A DNA stretch of 64,000 nt, from the NCBI GenBank assembly GCA_023053685.1, contig JALIGW010000032.1:4978843-5042842 (forward strand). The letters run 5' to 3'. How positions within the stretch are numbered: the stretch's first letter is position 1; the number at the start of each line of letters is the position of its first letter. Under the pieces are notes generated by a model that saw nothing but the letters and a program-made list of their open reading frames with translations, ran no database searches and was not told the DNA's origin. This stretch comes from Diadophis punctatus similis (lineage: Eukaryota; Chordata; Lepidosauria; Squamata; Dipsadidae). Positions 30,850 to 41,530 of this stretch are shown here, in pieces. The position numbers were made by a program, and so were the translations under genes.

Positions 30850-30999
30850 GTATCAAACATTAAAGGAAGGATGATATCCAGAGTAAGTTCTCAGCCAACG
30901 GTGGTTCCAAATGTGGAGGCTGTTTTGGAAGACTTCAAGATCTTGGGGGAAGGCCTGGTCAAAACGTTGGAAGCTCGGACGGAGAAATGGTCCATCTAG
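30850..30999 (+). CDS. NOL6: NOL6 last coding exon with stop codon
   Basis: Forty-nine codons plus a TAG stop at 30997-30999, after acceptor TAATTCCACCAG. The peptide has VSNIKGRMISR, VVPNVEAVLEDF and the terminus EARTEKWSI, matching the conserved end of vertebrate NOL6. With the four upstream exons this gives about 222 residues, roughly the last fifth of a protein that is usually about 1,150 residues. A 3' UTR of about 200 bases follows, with an AATAAA. The exon set is in frame throughout, so this looks like the functional gene and not a retrocopy. Confidence 0.92.
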   Translation, partial: VSNIKGRMISRVSSQPTVVPNVEAVLEDFKILGEGLVKTLEARTEKWSI

Positions 31000-31200
31000 A
31001 ATCACCTGGGGTCCTCCTTGGATTTGGAAATGTGGAGGGTGGGTTCTTCTCACCCATAACTTTTTTTTTCTTTAGATTTTTTCCTAGATTTTTATTACCT
31101 TGTGATTGAAAGCTCTTTCCATCCTAGTCCCCTTCCGAAGATGCATTCAATTTCAGATGAACCTGATGCTTCCAATAAAGGACTTTATTCAATCTTTTTG
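31000..31200 (+). terminator. NOL6: NOL6 3' UTR and polyadenylation signal
   Basis: Short 3' UTR after the TAG. A canonical AATAAA lies at 31174-31179, followed about 20 bases later by a T/GT-rich stretch (TCTTTTTGTCTTCTGGTC) that fits the downstream element, placing cleavage near 31190-31200. The exact cleavage site cannot be fixed without transcript data. Confidence 0.75.
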
Positions 31201-31565
31201 TCTTCTGGTCAAAGAAACACTGGAAAAGGTTCTCTTCGTTCATTGAGTTGAAATCAAATGGACTAGAAGACCTCCGAGGTCCCTTCCAACTCTGTTATTC
31301 TATTCTATTCAAATCAAGCAAGGCTTGGGTTAAATCTGGTGAGGGCTGAGGCCACGATGCCATCCAGAACAGGAATCCCCCTGCAAGCCGGCATTTATGG
31401 CCATTCTCAATCTCTTGAGGTTCTGTGACCATGTTTTATGATGGTTTTGCTGAAAACCCACATTTCCAGCTTTGACAAATGGGGCCCATAGCGAATCTGT
31501 TACCTCTGAAACAATGACCCAAGAGCTCATTGGTTGTCTAGGAATAAAGAGGATACCCATGGGTC
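31201..31565. other. Region downstream of NOL6 with a CR1 tail fragment
   Basis: 31255-31312 is a CR1 3' tail on plus ending in TTATTCTATTCTATTC. The rest is unassigned up to the hAT flank CATGGGTC. Confidence 0.5.
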
Positions 31566-31852
31566 CAGAGGTGGGTTCCTGCCTGTTTTTGCCGGTGCGG
31601 TTAATAGCTGTTGTTCGGCGCAGAGCCGAAGACGCTGCTGCCGTTCGCAGCGCGGGAGCTTTCCCCGGGCGCTGCCGCCGCCCGCATGGACACCACCGTT
31701 TGCGTTCTTTTGCCCTCTGCGCATGCAGAACGCTTTGCGTATGCGCAGAGGGCAAAAAACCGCAAACGGTGGCGTTCATGCGGGCGGCGGCAGCGTCTTC
31801 GGCTCTGTGCCGAACAACAGCTATTAACCGCACTGGCAGGACCTCACCTCTG
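31566..31852. mobile_element. Foldback hAT-type MITE with perfect target duplication
   Basis: CAGAGGTGGGTTCC start, CCTCACCTCTG end, flanks CATGGGTC at 31558-31565 and 31853-31860. Closely related to 1110-1429, with the same GTTTGCGTTCTTTTGCCC arm. Confidence 0.85.
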
Positions 31853-31940
31853 CATGGGTCTGAGCTCAACATCACAATCTTTCAGGTGTGTTGGTTGGAG
31901 AAGTCTCCGTAGCCAGTGCTCAGAATGCAACACTGGAGAC

Positions 31941-32288
31941 CCTTGTTTCTCAACCTCAGCAACTTCAAGATGGATGGACTTCAAATCCCAGAATTCCCCA
32001 GACAGCTTCGATTCTAGGAGCTGAAGTCCACCAAAATTCCTCTGGGAGGAATTTGAGATCCAAATTCAGCGTTGGTCCACAAAGCTTTAATTCTGGGTGT
32101 TGAAGTCCACCACAATTCTGGGAGTCGAAGTCTACACAATTGGGAGTTGATCCACACAGGTTCAATTCTGGGAGTTGAAATCCACATAAGTTCAGTTTTT
32201 TGTCTTGAATTCCATACATCTTCTGGGTGTTGAAGTCCACCACAACTCTGGGAGTCGAAGTCCACCCAGCTAAAGTTGAGAAACATTG
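31941..32288. mobile_element. Expanded CAACTCCCAG-family hAT element with repeated arm units
   Basis: Starts TTGTTTCTCAACCTC and ends AAAGTTGAGAAACATTG. Between them about seven imperfect copies of CTGGGAGTTGAAGTCCACC (near 32015, 32092, 32115, 32140, 32165, 32222, 32250) replace the usual single arm. Looks like local tandem growth of one arm. Confidence 0.55.
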
Positions 32289-32296
32289 CTGTAGAC

Positions 32297-32533
32297 CAGT
32301 GGTTCTCAACCTTCCTAATGCCACGACCCATGCCGTGCCCCTGCACTCACCACCACGCCCACTGCCCCGCCGCCACCATTTGGGTTCTTTTGCGTTCTGC
32401 GTATGCGCAAAACGTTCTGCGCATGCGCAGAGGGTAAAAGAACCCAAATGGCGTCCGGGCGAAGTCTCCCGACCCCTGTGAAAGGGTCGTTCGACCCCCA
32501 AAGCGGTCGCGACCCCTAGGTTGAGAAACACTG
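32297..32533. mobile_element. hAT MITE (Charlie-like ends) with perfect target duplication
   Basis: CAGTGGTTCTCAACC to GGTTGAGAAACACTG, 237 bp, flanked by CTGTAGAC (32289-32296, 32534-32541). Centre has TTCTGCGTATGCGC opposite its complement. Ends in the GGTCGCGACCC-type block typical of Charlie-like hATs. Confidence 0.85.
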
Positions 32534-32541
32534 CTGTAGAC

Positions 32542-33274
32542 TCTATTCTGACATTCATGTAGACTCTGCGCTGCTATTCCCCTTTTTGGCTCTCAGACCA
32601 GTTCAGGTATCTACTTCCAGAGTCTTCCATGTTTTACATAATCCTCCCTGCTCCAGCAGTGGGCCCTGCCCTGTGCTTTACATTCAGGATTGAACAATCT
32701 CAGTTACGCAATCGCCAGGAAGGCTGTTTGTTATATAATGAGCACTTGGTGAACAGCTCTACAGTATTCAAGGGCCAAGATGAGTCACGGGCAGGAAGTA
32801 GTCAAGATGTTGATGAGATGGGGGAGTCAAAAGAAGCCACTTTGGCTGGAGGGCTAGCCAGGAGAACAAATCTGGATTTAGGAAACATCTTGATGTCAAG
32901 TTAGAAGTTTGGTTCTTCTGGTCCAGGGCATCTAATCCATCTGAGGGACATCTTCTCTTACGATGTTTTGGGTTGGGAAGTTGGAAACATAAGACCAGGA
33001 AAGACTTGTTGACTGCTGACTTAACTGTCTGAGGTTGTATTTGCATAAATGCTTATTGGGCTAATTGTAATAATGATTACTTCCCTAACCCATTTTCTGG
33101 GCTTGTGTGACACATCCGCACAATAAGCACGTACTGTGTGCAATCCTGTAGACTAGCATTTTTCAATCTCAACAACTTGAAGATGCATGGACATCAACAC
33201 TCAGAAAATCTGGTTGATCCCCTTTGTTCTTCTTTCCTCTTGAGATGGCGATCCATCTCCTTGGCTGAGTTAAT
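32542..33274. other. Mostly unassigned; small hAT remnant
   Basis: 33150-33215 resembles a decayed TTTCAATCTC hAT end with ACATCAACACTCAG. The rest (including a 91-codon frame at 32629-32904) shows no family resemblance, splice structure or codon signal. Confidence 0.4.
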
Positions 33275-34392
33275 TCAGAATGTGGAGTAGAGAATAACAA
33301 GAGTTGGAGGTCCTTCTAGTCCAACCCCTGTTCAAGCAGGAGACCCTATACCATTTCTGACAAGTGGTTGTCCGCACTCTTTTTGAAAGCCTCTAGTGAT
33401 GGAGCACCCACAACCTCTGAAGGCAAGACTTTCCACATTAGCAGAATAACAAAGTTGGAAAGGAACTTTGAGGTCTTCTAGTCCAACCCCATGCTTAAGC
33501 AGGAGACCCTAGCCTGGACCATCCCAGAGAAATGGCTGTCCAGTCTCTTTTTGAAAGCCTCCAGTGATGGAGCACCCACAACTTCTGAAGGCAAGCCGTT
33601 CCACTGATTGATTAACAGAATAACAAGAGTTGGAAGGGATCAAACAGACATATTTCACACACCTCTTATCTAAAACAAGAAGTACCAGGACCAACAGAGT
33701 AACAGGTCAGAAGTGACTTTGGAAGTCTTCACTCCAAGCTTCTGCTTCTGCTGCAATCTGAATGGAGCTGGGTGGGACCTTGGAGGTCTTCTAGTCTACC
33801 CCCTGCTCAAGCCGCAGACCCTATATACCAAGTGGCTGTGCACAATCTGGGGTTTGGGGACCCCTGTTTTAGTCCATACTACTTTCCATGGTTGAGGTTG
33901 AGTGACACTGATCTCCCTACTACTGCAAGCCATGAATTCCACACGATGAAGCACCCACAACTTCTGGAGGCAAGCTGTTCCACTGGTTAATTGTTCTCAC
34001 TGTCAGGAAGTTTCTCCTTCGTTCTAGGTTGCTTCTGTCCCTGATTGGTTTCCATCCATTGTTTCTTGTCCTGCCTTCACGTACTTTGGAGAATAGGTTG
34101 ATCCCAGAGGTGGGCTCAACAACCGGTTCGCCCAGCACCGGAAATGTGAGTGTGAGTGTGCCATCCACATATGCGTGTGGCATCACAAAACACATCAATT
34201 TGCGCGTGCCGTCCACGCATGCGTGGGGTGTCAAAACCACATTGATATAGGACGGGATTGCGCCCGGGCAGGTCGACCTACTACTGGTTCGCCCGGACCG
34301 GTCTAAACCACCTGAATCTCACTTCTGGTTGACCCCCTCTTCTTTGTGGCAGCCCCTCATATACTGCTAACCTATCCTCCTTCTCTTTGTTA
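33275..34392 (-). mobile_element. Series of CR1 3' fragments with a hAT insertion
   Basis: CR1 tails or C-termini near 33295-33440, 33448-33615, 33615-33640, 33700-33830 and 33935-34390, all minus (GAGCACCCACAACTTCTG, TGTTCCACTGGTTAATTG). The last is split by a 223-bp hAT at 34105-34327, flanked by GTTGATCC (34097-34104) and GTTGACCC (34328-34335). Confidence 0.6.
34105..34327. mobile_element. hAT MITE (CCGGTT family) inside CR1
   Basis: CAGAGGTGGGCTCAACAACC to GAATCTCACTTCTG. Imperfect (7 of 8) target duplication. Interior inverted GTGTGCCATCCACATATGCG words. Confidence 0.7.
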
Positions 34393-34400
34393 GACTAAAC

Positions 34401-34765
34401 CAGGGGTTTCCAAACTTGGCCATTTTAAGACTTGTGGACTTCAACTCCCAGAATTCCTTAGCCAGTGGAGGAATTCTGGGAATTGAAGTCCACAAGTCTT
34501 TTTTTAAAAAATAATTTTATTTATGGTTTTTTTTCTTCAACATATATAAGTATTTAGTGAACAGTATATTGTCTGGGTCAATTTATACAAAATACTAGTA
34601 ACAATAATAATACTATTTAGATATACATAATAATAAACTTTCAACTTCTAAGATTTACATATACATTGTAGTTATAATGTATTATATTTTGTAGCAGTAT
34701 ACAGAGTAATATTTTCCCCATTTCTAGTCCACAAGTCTTAAAGTGGCTGAGTTTGGAGCTCCCTG
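34401..34765. mobile_element. Foldback hAT MITE split by an L1 3' end
   Basis: CAGGGGTTTCCAAACTTGGC start; arms carry TTCAACTCCCAGAATTCC and its complement; right end GAGTTTGGAGCTCCCTG. 34501-34725 is an inserted L1 3' UTR (minus, poly-T first) between identical 14-bp copies AGTCCACAAGTCTT (34487-34500, 34726-34739), the signature of target-primed insertion. The hAT's own 8-bp flanks are poorly preserved. Confidence 0.75.
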
Positions 34766-35482
34766 GAGTAGAGATACAGATATAGCTATGAAGTTGCATG
34801 CCTGTAATTATGGAAAAAAGCATCCAGATCTAACAACCTTCATGGCGTGGAGCCTCCCCTGGCCCTCAACCTTGATTCAGCAGTTGGCATTTTGCACATG
34901 CCCAGTGGAACTCTTGCCAAAGAGCAGGATTCGATCCCGGCGTTGAGCGGCCCCAAAACCTTCTCAAGTAAGGATGGAAATATTTCTTTTCACCCTCCAA
35001 CAACAGGCTAATGCTGCCTGGGCCACGTCAATCATGCTTCCAGGTGAAAGCTGCAGAATTTCATTGCCTGCACACCTGGGCTCACTTGCACTCGGGATGC
35101 TGCAGCTTGTAAAACCCACAACTGGGGGAGAAAAGCAGGAGAAACTTGCAAACAGCCCCAGGGTGGGGTGTTCAGAGCGCAAGACTTTTGAATCTCCTGT
35201 TGATCCTGCACAACCCCTGGGGAGTTGCCGGACCGGTCCGAAGGCTCTTACTTCCCATAGGTGCAGCCAAAACCCACAGGGAGGGTTGTAACCTATCCAT
35301 GGTTCATGTCAGGACATTTTCTGGCGTATTTTGTAACCCCTGGTGCGGGGGCGGGGGGGGGGGGGGGGGAGAAAGCAAGCTGGCTGGATGACTGGACTCC
35401 AGCAAAGAACTGGAAATATTTCCTGAGCTCTCACTGCATTGCAAAAGTATCTGTCAATCAAATCCTTTTTTATGATATAGGT
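34766..35482. other. Unassigned sequence
   Basis: 700 bases without a recognised repeat, apart from a G-run at 35346-35370. No convincing exon: frames are short and unsupported by splice sites. Confidence 0.4.
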
Positions 35483-36153
35483 CAGGGTGTCAAACTCGAT
35501 TTCAGGGGGGGGCACATCAGGATTCTGTTTTATCTCGGGGGGTGGGGGGCGAGTGGGAGTGGCTGGGGTAGGCATGGTCAACTCGACATCACTCGTGTCG
35601 GGGGAGAACTGTGGTGGCCAATTGCTAAGGCAGGCCTTCCCTCAGAGCCTCCCTCCCTCCCTCTTATTATAACCTTCCTTCCTTCCTTTTCTTCTTTTCC
35701 CTTCCCTCTTCATTCTTTCTTCTTCCTTCCCCTCTTTCCTTGTTTTTCCTTCCTTGCTCTCTTCCCATCTTTTTCTTGGTCTTTCCTCTTTCCCCTTCTC
35801 CTTTCCTCTGCCTTCTTGCAGGATCAAATGCAAAAGGGGAAACATTTCTCCTTTTGCTTTGTTTTTAGTTTGTTTTGATAGCCCTCTGCTAGCGAAAAAG
35901 GAGCGGGTGGGGGGGGCATGCATCCCCCCCAGGCCCCGTTTTCGGCAGTGACGGCCTCCTGCAGCCCTCTGTCAGCAAAAACAGGCCCCGTTTTTGCTGG
36001 TAGACAGCTGCAGGAAGCCGTTGCTGCCAAAAACGGGGCCCAGAGGACCGCATGCTTGCGCCCCCAGCTCCACGGGCCGGTCCTTTTCTGTTTCCAGGGC
36101 AGCCCGGTGAGCCAGATCTAAGCACCCCGCAGGCCTTGAGTTTGACACCCCTG
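35483..36153. mobile_element. hAT-type element with perfect target duplication, 671 bp
   Basis: CAGGGTGTCAAACTCG to GAGTTTGACACCCCTG with ATATAGGT at 35475-35482 and 36154-36161. Contains a polypyrimidine tract (35645-35820) and a hairpin region at 35934-36040 (GGCCCCGTTTTC against AAAAACGGGGCC). Non-coding. Confidence 0.85.
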
Positions 36154-36249
36154 ATATAGGTAGCCCTTCAATTACAACCACTCGTTTAGTGACTGTTCGA
36201 ACCTCCATGAGTGATTTCCAGCTGGTTCGCACACTTACAACTATTGCCA
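36154..36249. mobile_element. Tigger-like MITE fragment
   Basis: GGTAGCCCTTCAATTACAAC and TCGTTTAGTGACTGTTCG, then decays. Confidence 0.5.
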
Positions 36250-37289
36250 ATATCTGATGGGCTGCCCCAAAGAAGAGAGGGGGGTCAACCTATTCTCCAA
36301 AGCACTTGAAGGCAAGACAAGGAGCAAAGGATGGAAACTAATCAAGGAGAGAAGCAACCTAGAACTAAGGAGAAATTTCCTGACAGTGAGAACAATTAAC
36401 CAGTGGAACAACTTGCCACCAGAAGTTGTGGGTGCTCCATCACTGGAGGTTTTCAAGAAGAGATTGGATAGCCGTTTGTCTGAAATGGGGTAGGGACTCA
36501 GTGGTGGGATTCAATTTTTTGTTACTACCAGTTCTGTGGGCGTGGCTTGGGGGGGTGTCACGGTGTGATTTTATTGCCTGTTACATGTATATGCAGGGAG
36601 CTGCATCCCTATCTAATATAATGGTTCATTCCTGAGCACGTGATTGATATGTTCTTGTACGCATGTCTGCATTCCAAACTCCATTCTTTCCTTCTTCTTC
36701 TGGCTTCCAATGGAGGAAGTCGCATTTTATATCAGACATGTAAACCAATGAGATTTTATTGTTTTTGTACCGAAATAAATATTTTAATTAGAACTTTTAC
36801 ACTGCGGGTTTATTTCTAATGTCTGAATTCCGGGAGAACGATCTATTTCGCCTCTGTGAGATTTATTCTCACGTCGTCAGGGGGCATGGCAGGGGAAGGA
36901 TACTGCAAAATCCCCATTTCCTCCTGGATCAGCTGGGACTCGGGAGGCAGAGAATAGATGGGGGAGGGGCCAGTCGGAGGTGGCATTTACCGGTTCTCCA
37001 AACTACTCAAAATTTCCGCTACCGGTTCTCCCGAACTGGTCAGAACTTGATAAATCCCACCTCTTGTGTAGGGTCTTCTGCTTTAGCAGGGGGTTGGACT
37101 AGAAGACCTCCAAGGTCCCTTCCAACTGTGTAATTCTGTTAATCAGTGGGACGACTTGCCTCCAGAAGTTGTGGGTGCTCCAACACTGGAGGTTTGCAAG
37201 AAAAGATTGGACAATCATTTGTCCACAATGGAGTAAGTTTTCCTTGTTGAGCAGGGGGTAGGACTAGAAGACCCCTCCCAAGTACCCGT
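36250..37289 (+). mobile_element. CR1 3' end carrying a hAT that carries a solo LTR
   Basis: CR1 C-terminus and tail at 36250-36498, continuing at 37079 (TAGGGTCTTCTGC) to 37140; a further CR1 tail copy follows at 37141-37289. The gap 36499-37078 is a CCGGTT-family hAT (CAGTGGTGGGATTC start; flanks TAGGGACT and TAGGGTCT), itself split by the LTR at 36556-36879. Confidence 0.75.
36556..36879 (+). mobile_element. Solo LTR of an LTR retroelement
   Basis: 324 bp beginning TGTCACGGTGTG and ending CGTCGTCA, with 5-bp target duplication GGGGG (36551-36555, 36880-36884). A polyadenylation signal AATAAA lies at 36774-36779, in the 3' third as in an LTR. No internal coding part. The hAT sequence is continuous across it when compared with the copy at 15975-16354. 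Confidence 0.8.
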
Positions 37290-37593
37290 CCAATGACCAT
37301 TGCAGCATTCCCACGGTCATGGGAATAAAATTCAGAGGCTTGGCAACTGACTCGTATGTATGACGGTTGCAGTGTTCTGGGGTCCTGTGACCCGCTTTTG
37401 CAACCTTCTGACAAGCAAAGTCAACGGGGGAAGGCAGTTCGTTTAACAACCATGCTAGTAAATTAACTGCAGGGATTCGCTTAACAACCTTGGCAGGAAA
37501 AGTCGTAAAATGGGGCAAAACTCACTTAACAAATGTCTCACTTAACAAGAGAAATTTTGGGCTCCATTGTGGTCGTACGTCAAGGACTACCTG
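37290..37593 (+). mobile_element. Tigger-like MITE lacking its 5' end
   Basis: TGACCATTGCAGCATTCCC to GTCAAGGACTACCTG, then TA. Confidence 0.6.
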
Positions 37594-37601
37594 TATGCAA
37601 A

Positions 37602-38333
37602 TCTATATATATATATATAAAAGCCAAATACCACTCACTTATCACGAAATCTCCAGAACCATAAAGCCTACAAACTTGAAACTTGGCACGTATCTTCCCT
37701 TTGGCTTCTAGGTGCTCGCTAAGAAAGGATTTTTCGAAATGAGCATCAGATCATTAGTTATTTCTTATATTATTATTAACACGCTCTGATGCCAAGGAGT
37801 TAGACGTTCTACTCCCCCTCCCCACCTGAAAAGAACTCTGTTCCAATTGCCAGTTGCCTTATATCAGGGGTGGCCAAACTATGGTTCTTTGAGGACCCGT
37901 GGACTTCAACTCCCAGAATTCCTGAGCCAGCGAGCATGCATGGCTAGCTCAGGAATTCTGGGAGTTGAAGTCCACAGGTCCTCCAAGAACCATAGTTTGG
38001 CCACCCCTGCCTTATATTAACACGCTCTGATGCTACCCTTTGCTAAACCGGGCATGGGTGTGGACAGCACATGACTCATCCAGCCTGTGGGCTGGGAGTT
38101 TAGACATTCCACTCCCCCTCCCCACCTGAAAAGAACTCTGTTCCAACTGCCAGTTGCCTTATATTAACATGCTCTGATGCTAAGGAGTTACACATTCTAC
38201 ATAAATTTTCAAGCTTTAAGTGTCAATGTATCAAGCCTGATTGTAACTACTCATTAATTTTCAAGCTCTAACTGTCAATTTATCAAGCCCGATCACATAG
38301 TTTCGTAGCGAAGCACGGGTATCGAGCTACTAG
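37602..38333 (+). mobile_element. Non-autonomous Helitron
   Basis: Starts TCTATATATATATATATAA after A and ends with CTAG before T, the A/T insertion signature. A GTAGC/GCTAC stem with a 16-base loop containing GAAGCACGGGTATC sits at the 3' end. The interior has no Rep/helicase ORF but has two copies of an AACACGCTCTGATGC block. Interrupted by a hAT MITE at 37865-38009. Confidence 0.8.
37865..38009. mobile_element. Foldback hAT MITE inside the Helitron
   Basis: 145 bp, CAGGGGTGGCCAAACTATGG to its complement, perfect CCTTATAT duplication (37857-37864, 38010-38017). Arms hold TTCAACTCCCAGAATTCC. Confidence 0.9.
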
Positions 38334-38716
38334 TAAATAAATAAAGGCGTTCCAAAATATTGTTCTACGTTATGGACTGAATTTCTGAATACACGTAAGC
38401 TGGCAATAAACCCGTGTCTGTTAAATGACAGAAAATCCTGAATAAGAACAATTTGATCTGTCGACCTGGGTGGATTTATTTACATACATTGACTTATGTA
38501 AATAAAATAAATTACATAAGCTGCCTTTTAGCCACAAAGGTCTTGCTTATAAATGTTGGGAAATTTACTTCCCCAAAACACGGAGGGCGGAAGGTTAAAA
38601 CAGATTGAAATTCATCTGCTTTCACTTTTTTCAAATCGACCTATGCACTTCTTAGTTACTGTATGAAATGTGCAGGTCAATCAAAAATCAAAAATCAAAA
38701 CGGAAAGGCCGAGGGT
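38334..38716. other. Unassigned sequence
   Basis: No recognised repeat; a short duplicated TCAAAAATCAAAAATCAAAA near 38680. Confidence 0.4.
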
Positions 38717-39472
38717 CAGAATAACAGGATAACAGAGTATGAAAGGGACCTTGGAGGTCATCTAGTCCAAGCTAGTTTTTCACCTTCCCCAGGCTTCAGG
38801 AGGCTTTCCTGAACCTTGGAGACGGCGAAAAATGGTCCAACGGCCAAACTGGAAGTTTTTATTTATTTTATTTTTGTCAAGCATATATAAGATTACAGTA
38901 AAAGTATAAACATGTATACATGAGACGGTTTTAAATACATAGGAACATTAGGACAGGGATGGTAGGAACGTTGGTGTGCTTATGCACGCCCCTTACAGAC
39001 CTCTTAGAAACGGGGTGAGGTCAACTGTAGACAGTCTAAGGTTAAAGTTTTTGGGGTTTGGGGAAGAAACCACAGAGTCAGGTAGTGAATTCCAGGCATT
39101 GATCACTCTGTTGCTGAAGTTGTATTTTCTGCAATCGAGTTTGGAGCAATTTACATTAAGTTTGTAATTATTTAATTTAATTTAGTTAAGTTTTTTATCT
39201 ATTGTATAAGTTGGCCCGCTGGGCCATTTTTTGCCGTCCCCAGGCTTCAGGAGGCTTTCCTGAACCCTGGGGAGAGCGAAAAACAGCCCAACGGGCATAA
39301 CGGAAATCCGGAGGCTTCAATGAGACCCCTGCGCATGCGCGCGTGGGGGGGGGGCAGCGCGGGGGAGGTTGTGCACATGCATGGGGGGAGGGCATTGCAT
39401 TACAGGTGTAGGCTATCGCGCACGTCCACACCCTTTTGGCACCCGAGCCAATAAAAGGGTTCACTATCACTG
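38717..39472. mobile_element. CR1 scrap and hAT element split by a LINE 3' end
   Basis: 38717-38773 is a CR1 tail on minus. 38774-39472 is a CAGTGATGG-family hAT ending GTTCACTATCACTG. 38862-39192 within it is the minus-strand 3' end of the same LINE seen at 40562 and 55899 (CTTACAGACCTCTTAGAAAC on plus), with AAGTTTTT-like words on both sides as a possible target duplication. Confidence 0.6.
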
Positions 39473-40070
39473 GTCTAGACAGTCACTTATCTGAAATGGG
39501 ATAGGTTCTCCTGCTTGAGCAGGGGGCTGGACTAGAAGACCTCCAAGGTCCCTTCCAGCTCATTCATTCTAATGGCTGCAGTATTTGGGTTTGGCTAGTC
39601 TAGAGAAAAGAAGGACTAGGGGTGACAATTAACCAGTGGAACAGCTTGCCTTCAGAAGTTATGGGTGCTCCATCATTGGAGATCTTTTAGAAGAGACTGG
39701 ACAGTCACCTGTCTGAAATGGGGTCTCCTGCTTGAGCAGGGGGTGGACTAGAAGACCTCTGAGGTCCCTTCCAACTCTGTTATTCTATTCTATTCTATTC
39801 TATTCTATTCTATTCTATTCTATTCTATTCTATTCTATTCTATTCCATTTTTTCTATTCTATTCTATTCTATTCTATTCTATTCTATTCTATTCTATTCT
39901 ATTCTATTCCATTCCATTCCATTCCATTCCATTCAGAATCCTATTCTATTCTATTCTATTCTATTCTATTCTATTCTATTCTATTCTATTCTATTCTATT
40001 CTATTCTATTCTATTCTATTCTATTCCATTCCATTCCATTCCATTCCATTCCATTCCATTCTTCTCCAGA
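39473..40070 (+). repeat. CR1 3' ends grading into an (ATTCT)n array
   Basis: CR1 tails at 39478-39571 and 39585-39780. The second ends AACTCTGTTATTCTATTC and passes with no break into about 290 bases of (TATTC)n with blocks of (CATTC)n at 39905-39935 and 40023-40062. The unit equals the terminal repeat of the CR1, so the array seems to have grown from its 3' end. Confidence 0.85.
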
Positions 40071-40561
40071 CCATGGGAAAGCTCTTCAAAATAGACCTGA
40101 ACACCAGCTTTACTCATCCGCCTCTGTCTCTCAATTGCCCGGCTCTGGCAAAGCAGGTTTGATCTGGAGCTGCCCCTGTCAATTCAATCATGATTCACGG
40201 ATGCCCAACTCCCTCACACCCCACCTGGCGTGACCAGGCCTATCTCCAGACAGCCTTTCTGTCTTTTTGCACCCTCCTCCGAAAACCCACCTGGCGTTGG
40301 GAAGCCAGCCCTTTCATCCCCTCTTCCTCCACCCCTTGGGTCAAACGGGTAAACAAGCTGTCAGGCGGCAAGTAAGGGAAAGTTGAAGGAAGTTGAAGGG
40401 TTGGGAAGGCTGCCAGGAGAAGCCGGCTTCTCCAGTTCTGAGGCTTTTTGGAGAGGGATCGGGGAGGGAGAGAAGGGCAGGGCCAAAAAACCACAAGGTG
40501 TTTCCCCCACGGAGTGAGTGAGTGAGAGAAGCAGGAACTGCACACACAAATTGTGCACCTC
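40071..40561. other. Unassigned sequence
   Basis: No supported gene or repeat. Long frames on minus lack any family resemblance. Confidence 0.4.
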
Positions 40562-41175
40562 CTGCAGATTGATAGAAGAGGATACAAAACATTTGTTAGA
40601 CCAATTCTGGAATACAGCTCACCTGTCTGGAACCCGCACTGCATATCAGACATAAATACAATCGAGAGAGTCCAGAAATATTTCACAAGAAGAATCCTTC
40701 ACTCCTCCGCTCAGAACAAAATACCTTATTCCACCAGACTTGAAATACTGGGATTAGACAATTTACAACTACGCCGCCTCCGATCTGATCTAAATGTAGT
40801 TCACAAAATCATATATCAAAATGTCCTTCCTGTCAATGACTACTTCAGCTTCAACCGCAACAATACACGAGCACGTAATAGATTCAAACTCAATGTAAAC
40901 TGCTCCAAACTCGACTGCAGAAAATACGACTTCAGCAACAGAGTGATCAATGCCTGGAATGCACTACCTGACTCTGTGGTTTCTTCCCCAAACCCCCAAA
41001 ACTTTAACCTTAGACTGTCTACAGTCGACCTCACCCCGTTCCTAAGAGGTCTGTAAGGGGCGTGCATAAGCGCACCACTGTGCCTACCGTCCCTGTCCTA
41101 CTGTCCTATTGTCCTCTATTATCGGTACTTTTTACTTATGTTTATACAAACAACTACTATCCTGTACATGTTTGA

Positions 41176-41242
<67 letters not shown>

Positions 41243-41340
41243 ATATAAAATAAAATAAAATAAAATAAAATAAAATAAAATAAATAAAATAAAATAAAAT
41301 AAAATAAAATAAAATAAAATAAAATAAAATAAAATAAAAT
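40562..41340 (+). mobile_element. CR1-group LINE (second lineage), RT C-terminus and tail
   Basis: An open frame to 41056 encodes a non-LTR RT thumb/C-terminus (TFVRPILEYSSPVWNPH, IERVQKYFTRRIL, LQLRRLRSDLNVVHKI, INAWNALPDSVV), distinct from the abundant CR1. A 3' UTR (CGTGCATAAGCGCACCACTG) leads to TGATAAATAAAT and (AAAT)n then (TAAAA)n at about 41170-41340. 5'-truncated. Confidence 0.75.
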
Positions 41341-41530
41341 GTTTATAGCTCAGGGTTGAACTGTGGGGGTCCTTGGTGCTCTCTGAGCTTGGTAGTTTTC
41401 TTGCAGACATTTCAAAACCAACTAGGAAATATCATCAGTGCTGGCAGGGAGTGGGGCCTGCAGAGTAGGGGAGGAGGAGGAGGAGAAAGAAGAGGAGGAG
41501 GAGGAGGAGGAGGAAGAAAGAGAAGAAGAA
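41341..41530 (-). mobile_element. Penelope-like terminal module and GAG-rich tract
   Basis: CTTGGTGCTCTCTGAGC then TTGCAGACATTTC and ATCATCAGTGCTGGCAGG, followed by a GGA/GAA-rich stretch at 41463-41530. Confidence 0.55.

Noticed and set aside
32629..32904. Possible small gene (91 codons)
   Set aside because: No family resemblance, no splice or promoter context, and the length is unremarkable for random sequence.
39732..40094. Frame with repeated YSILF motifs
   Set aside because: Translation of the ATTCT pentanucleotide array.
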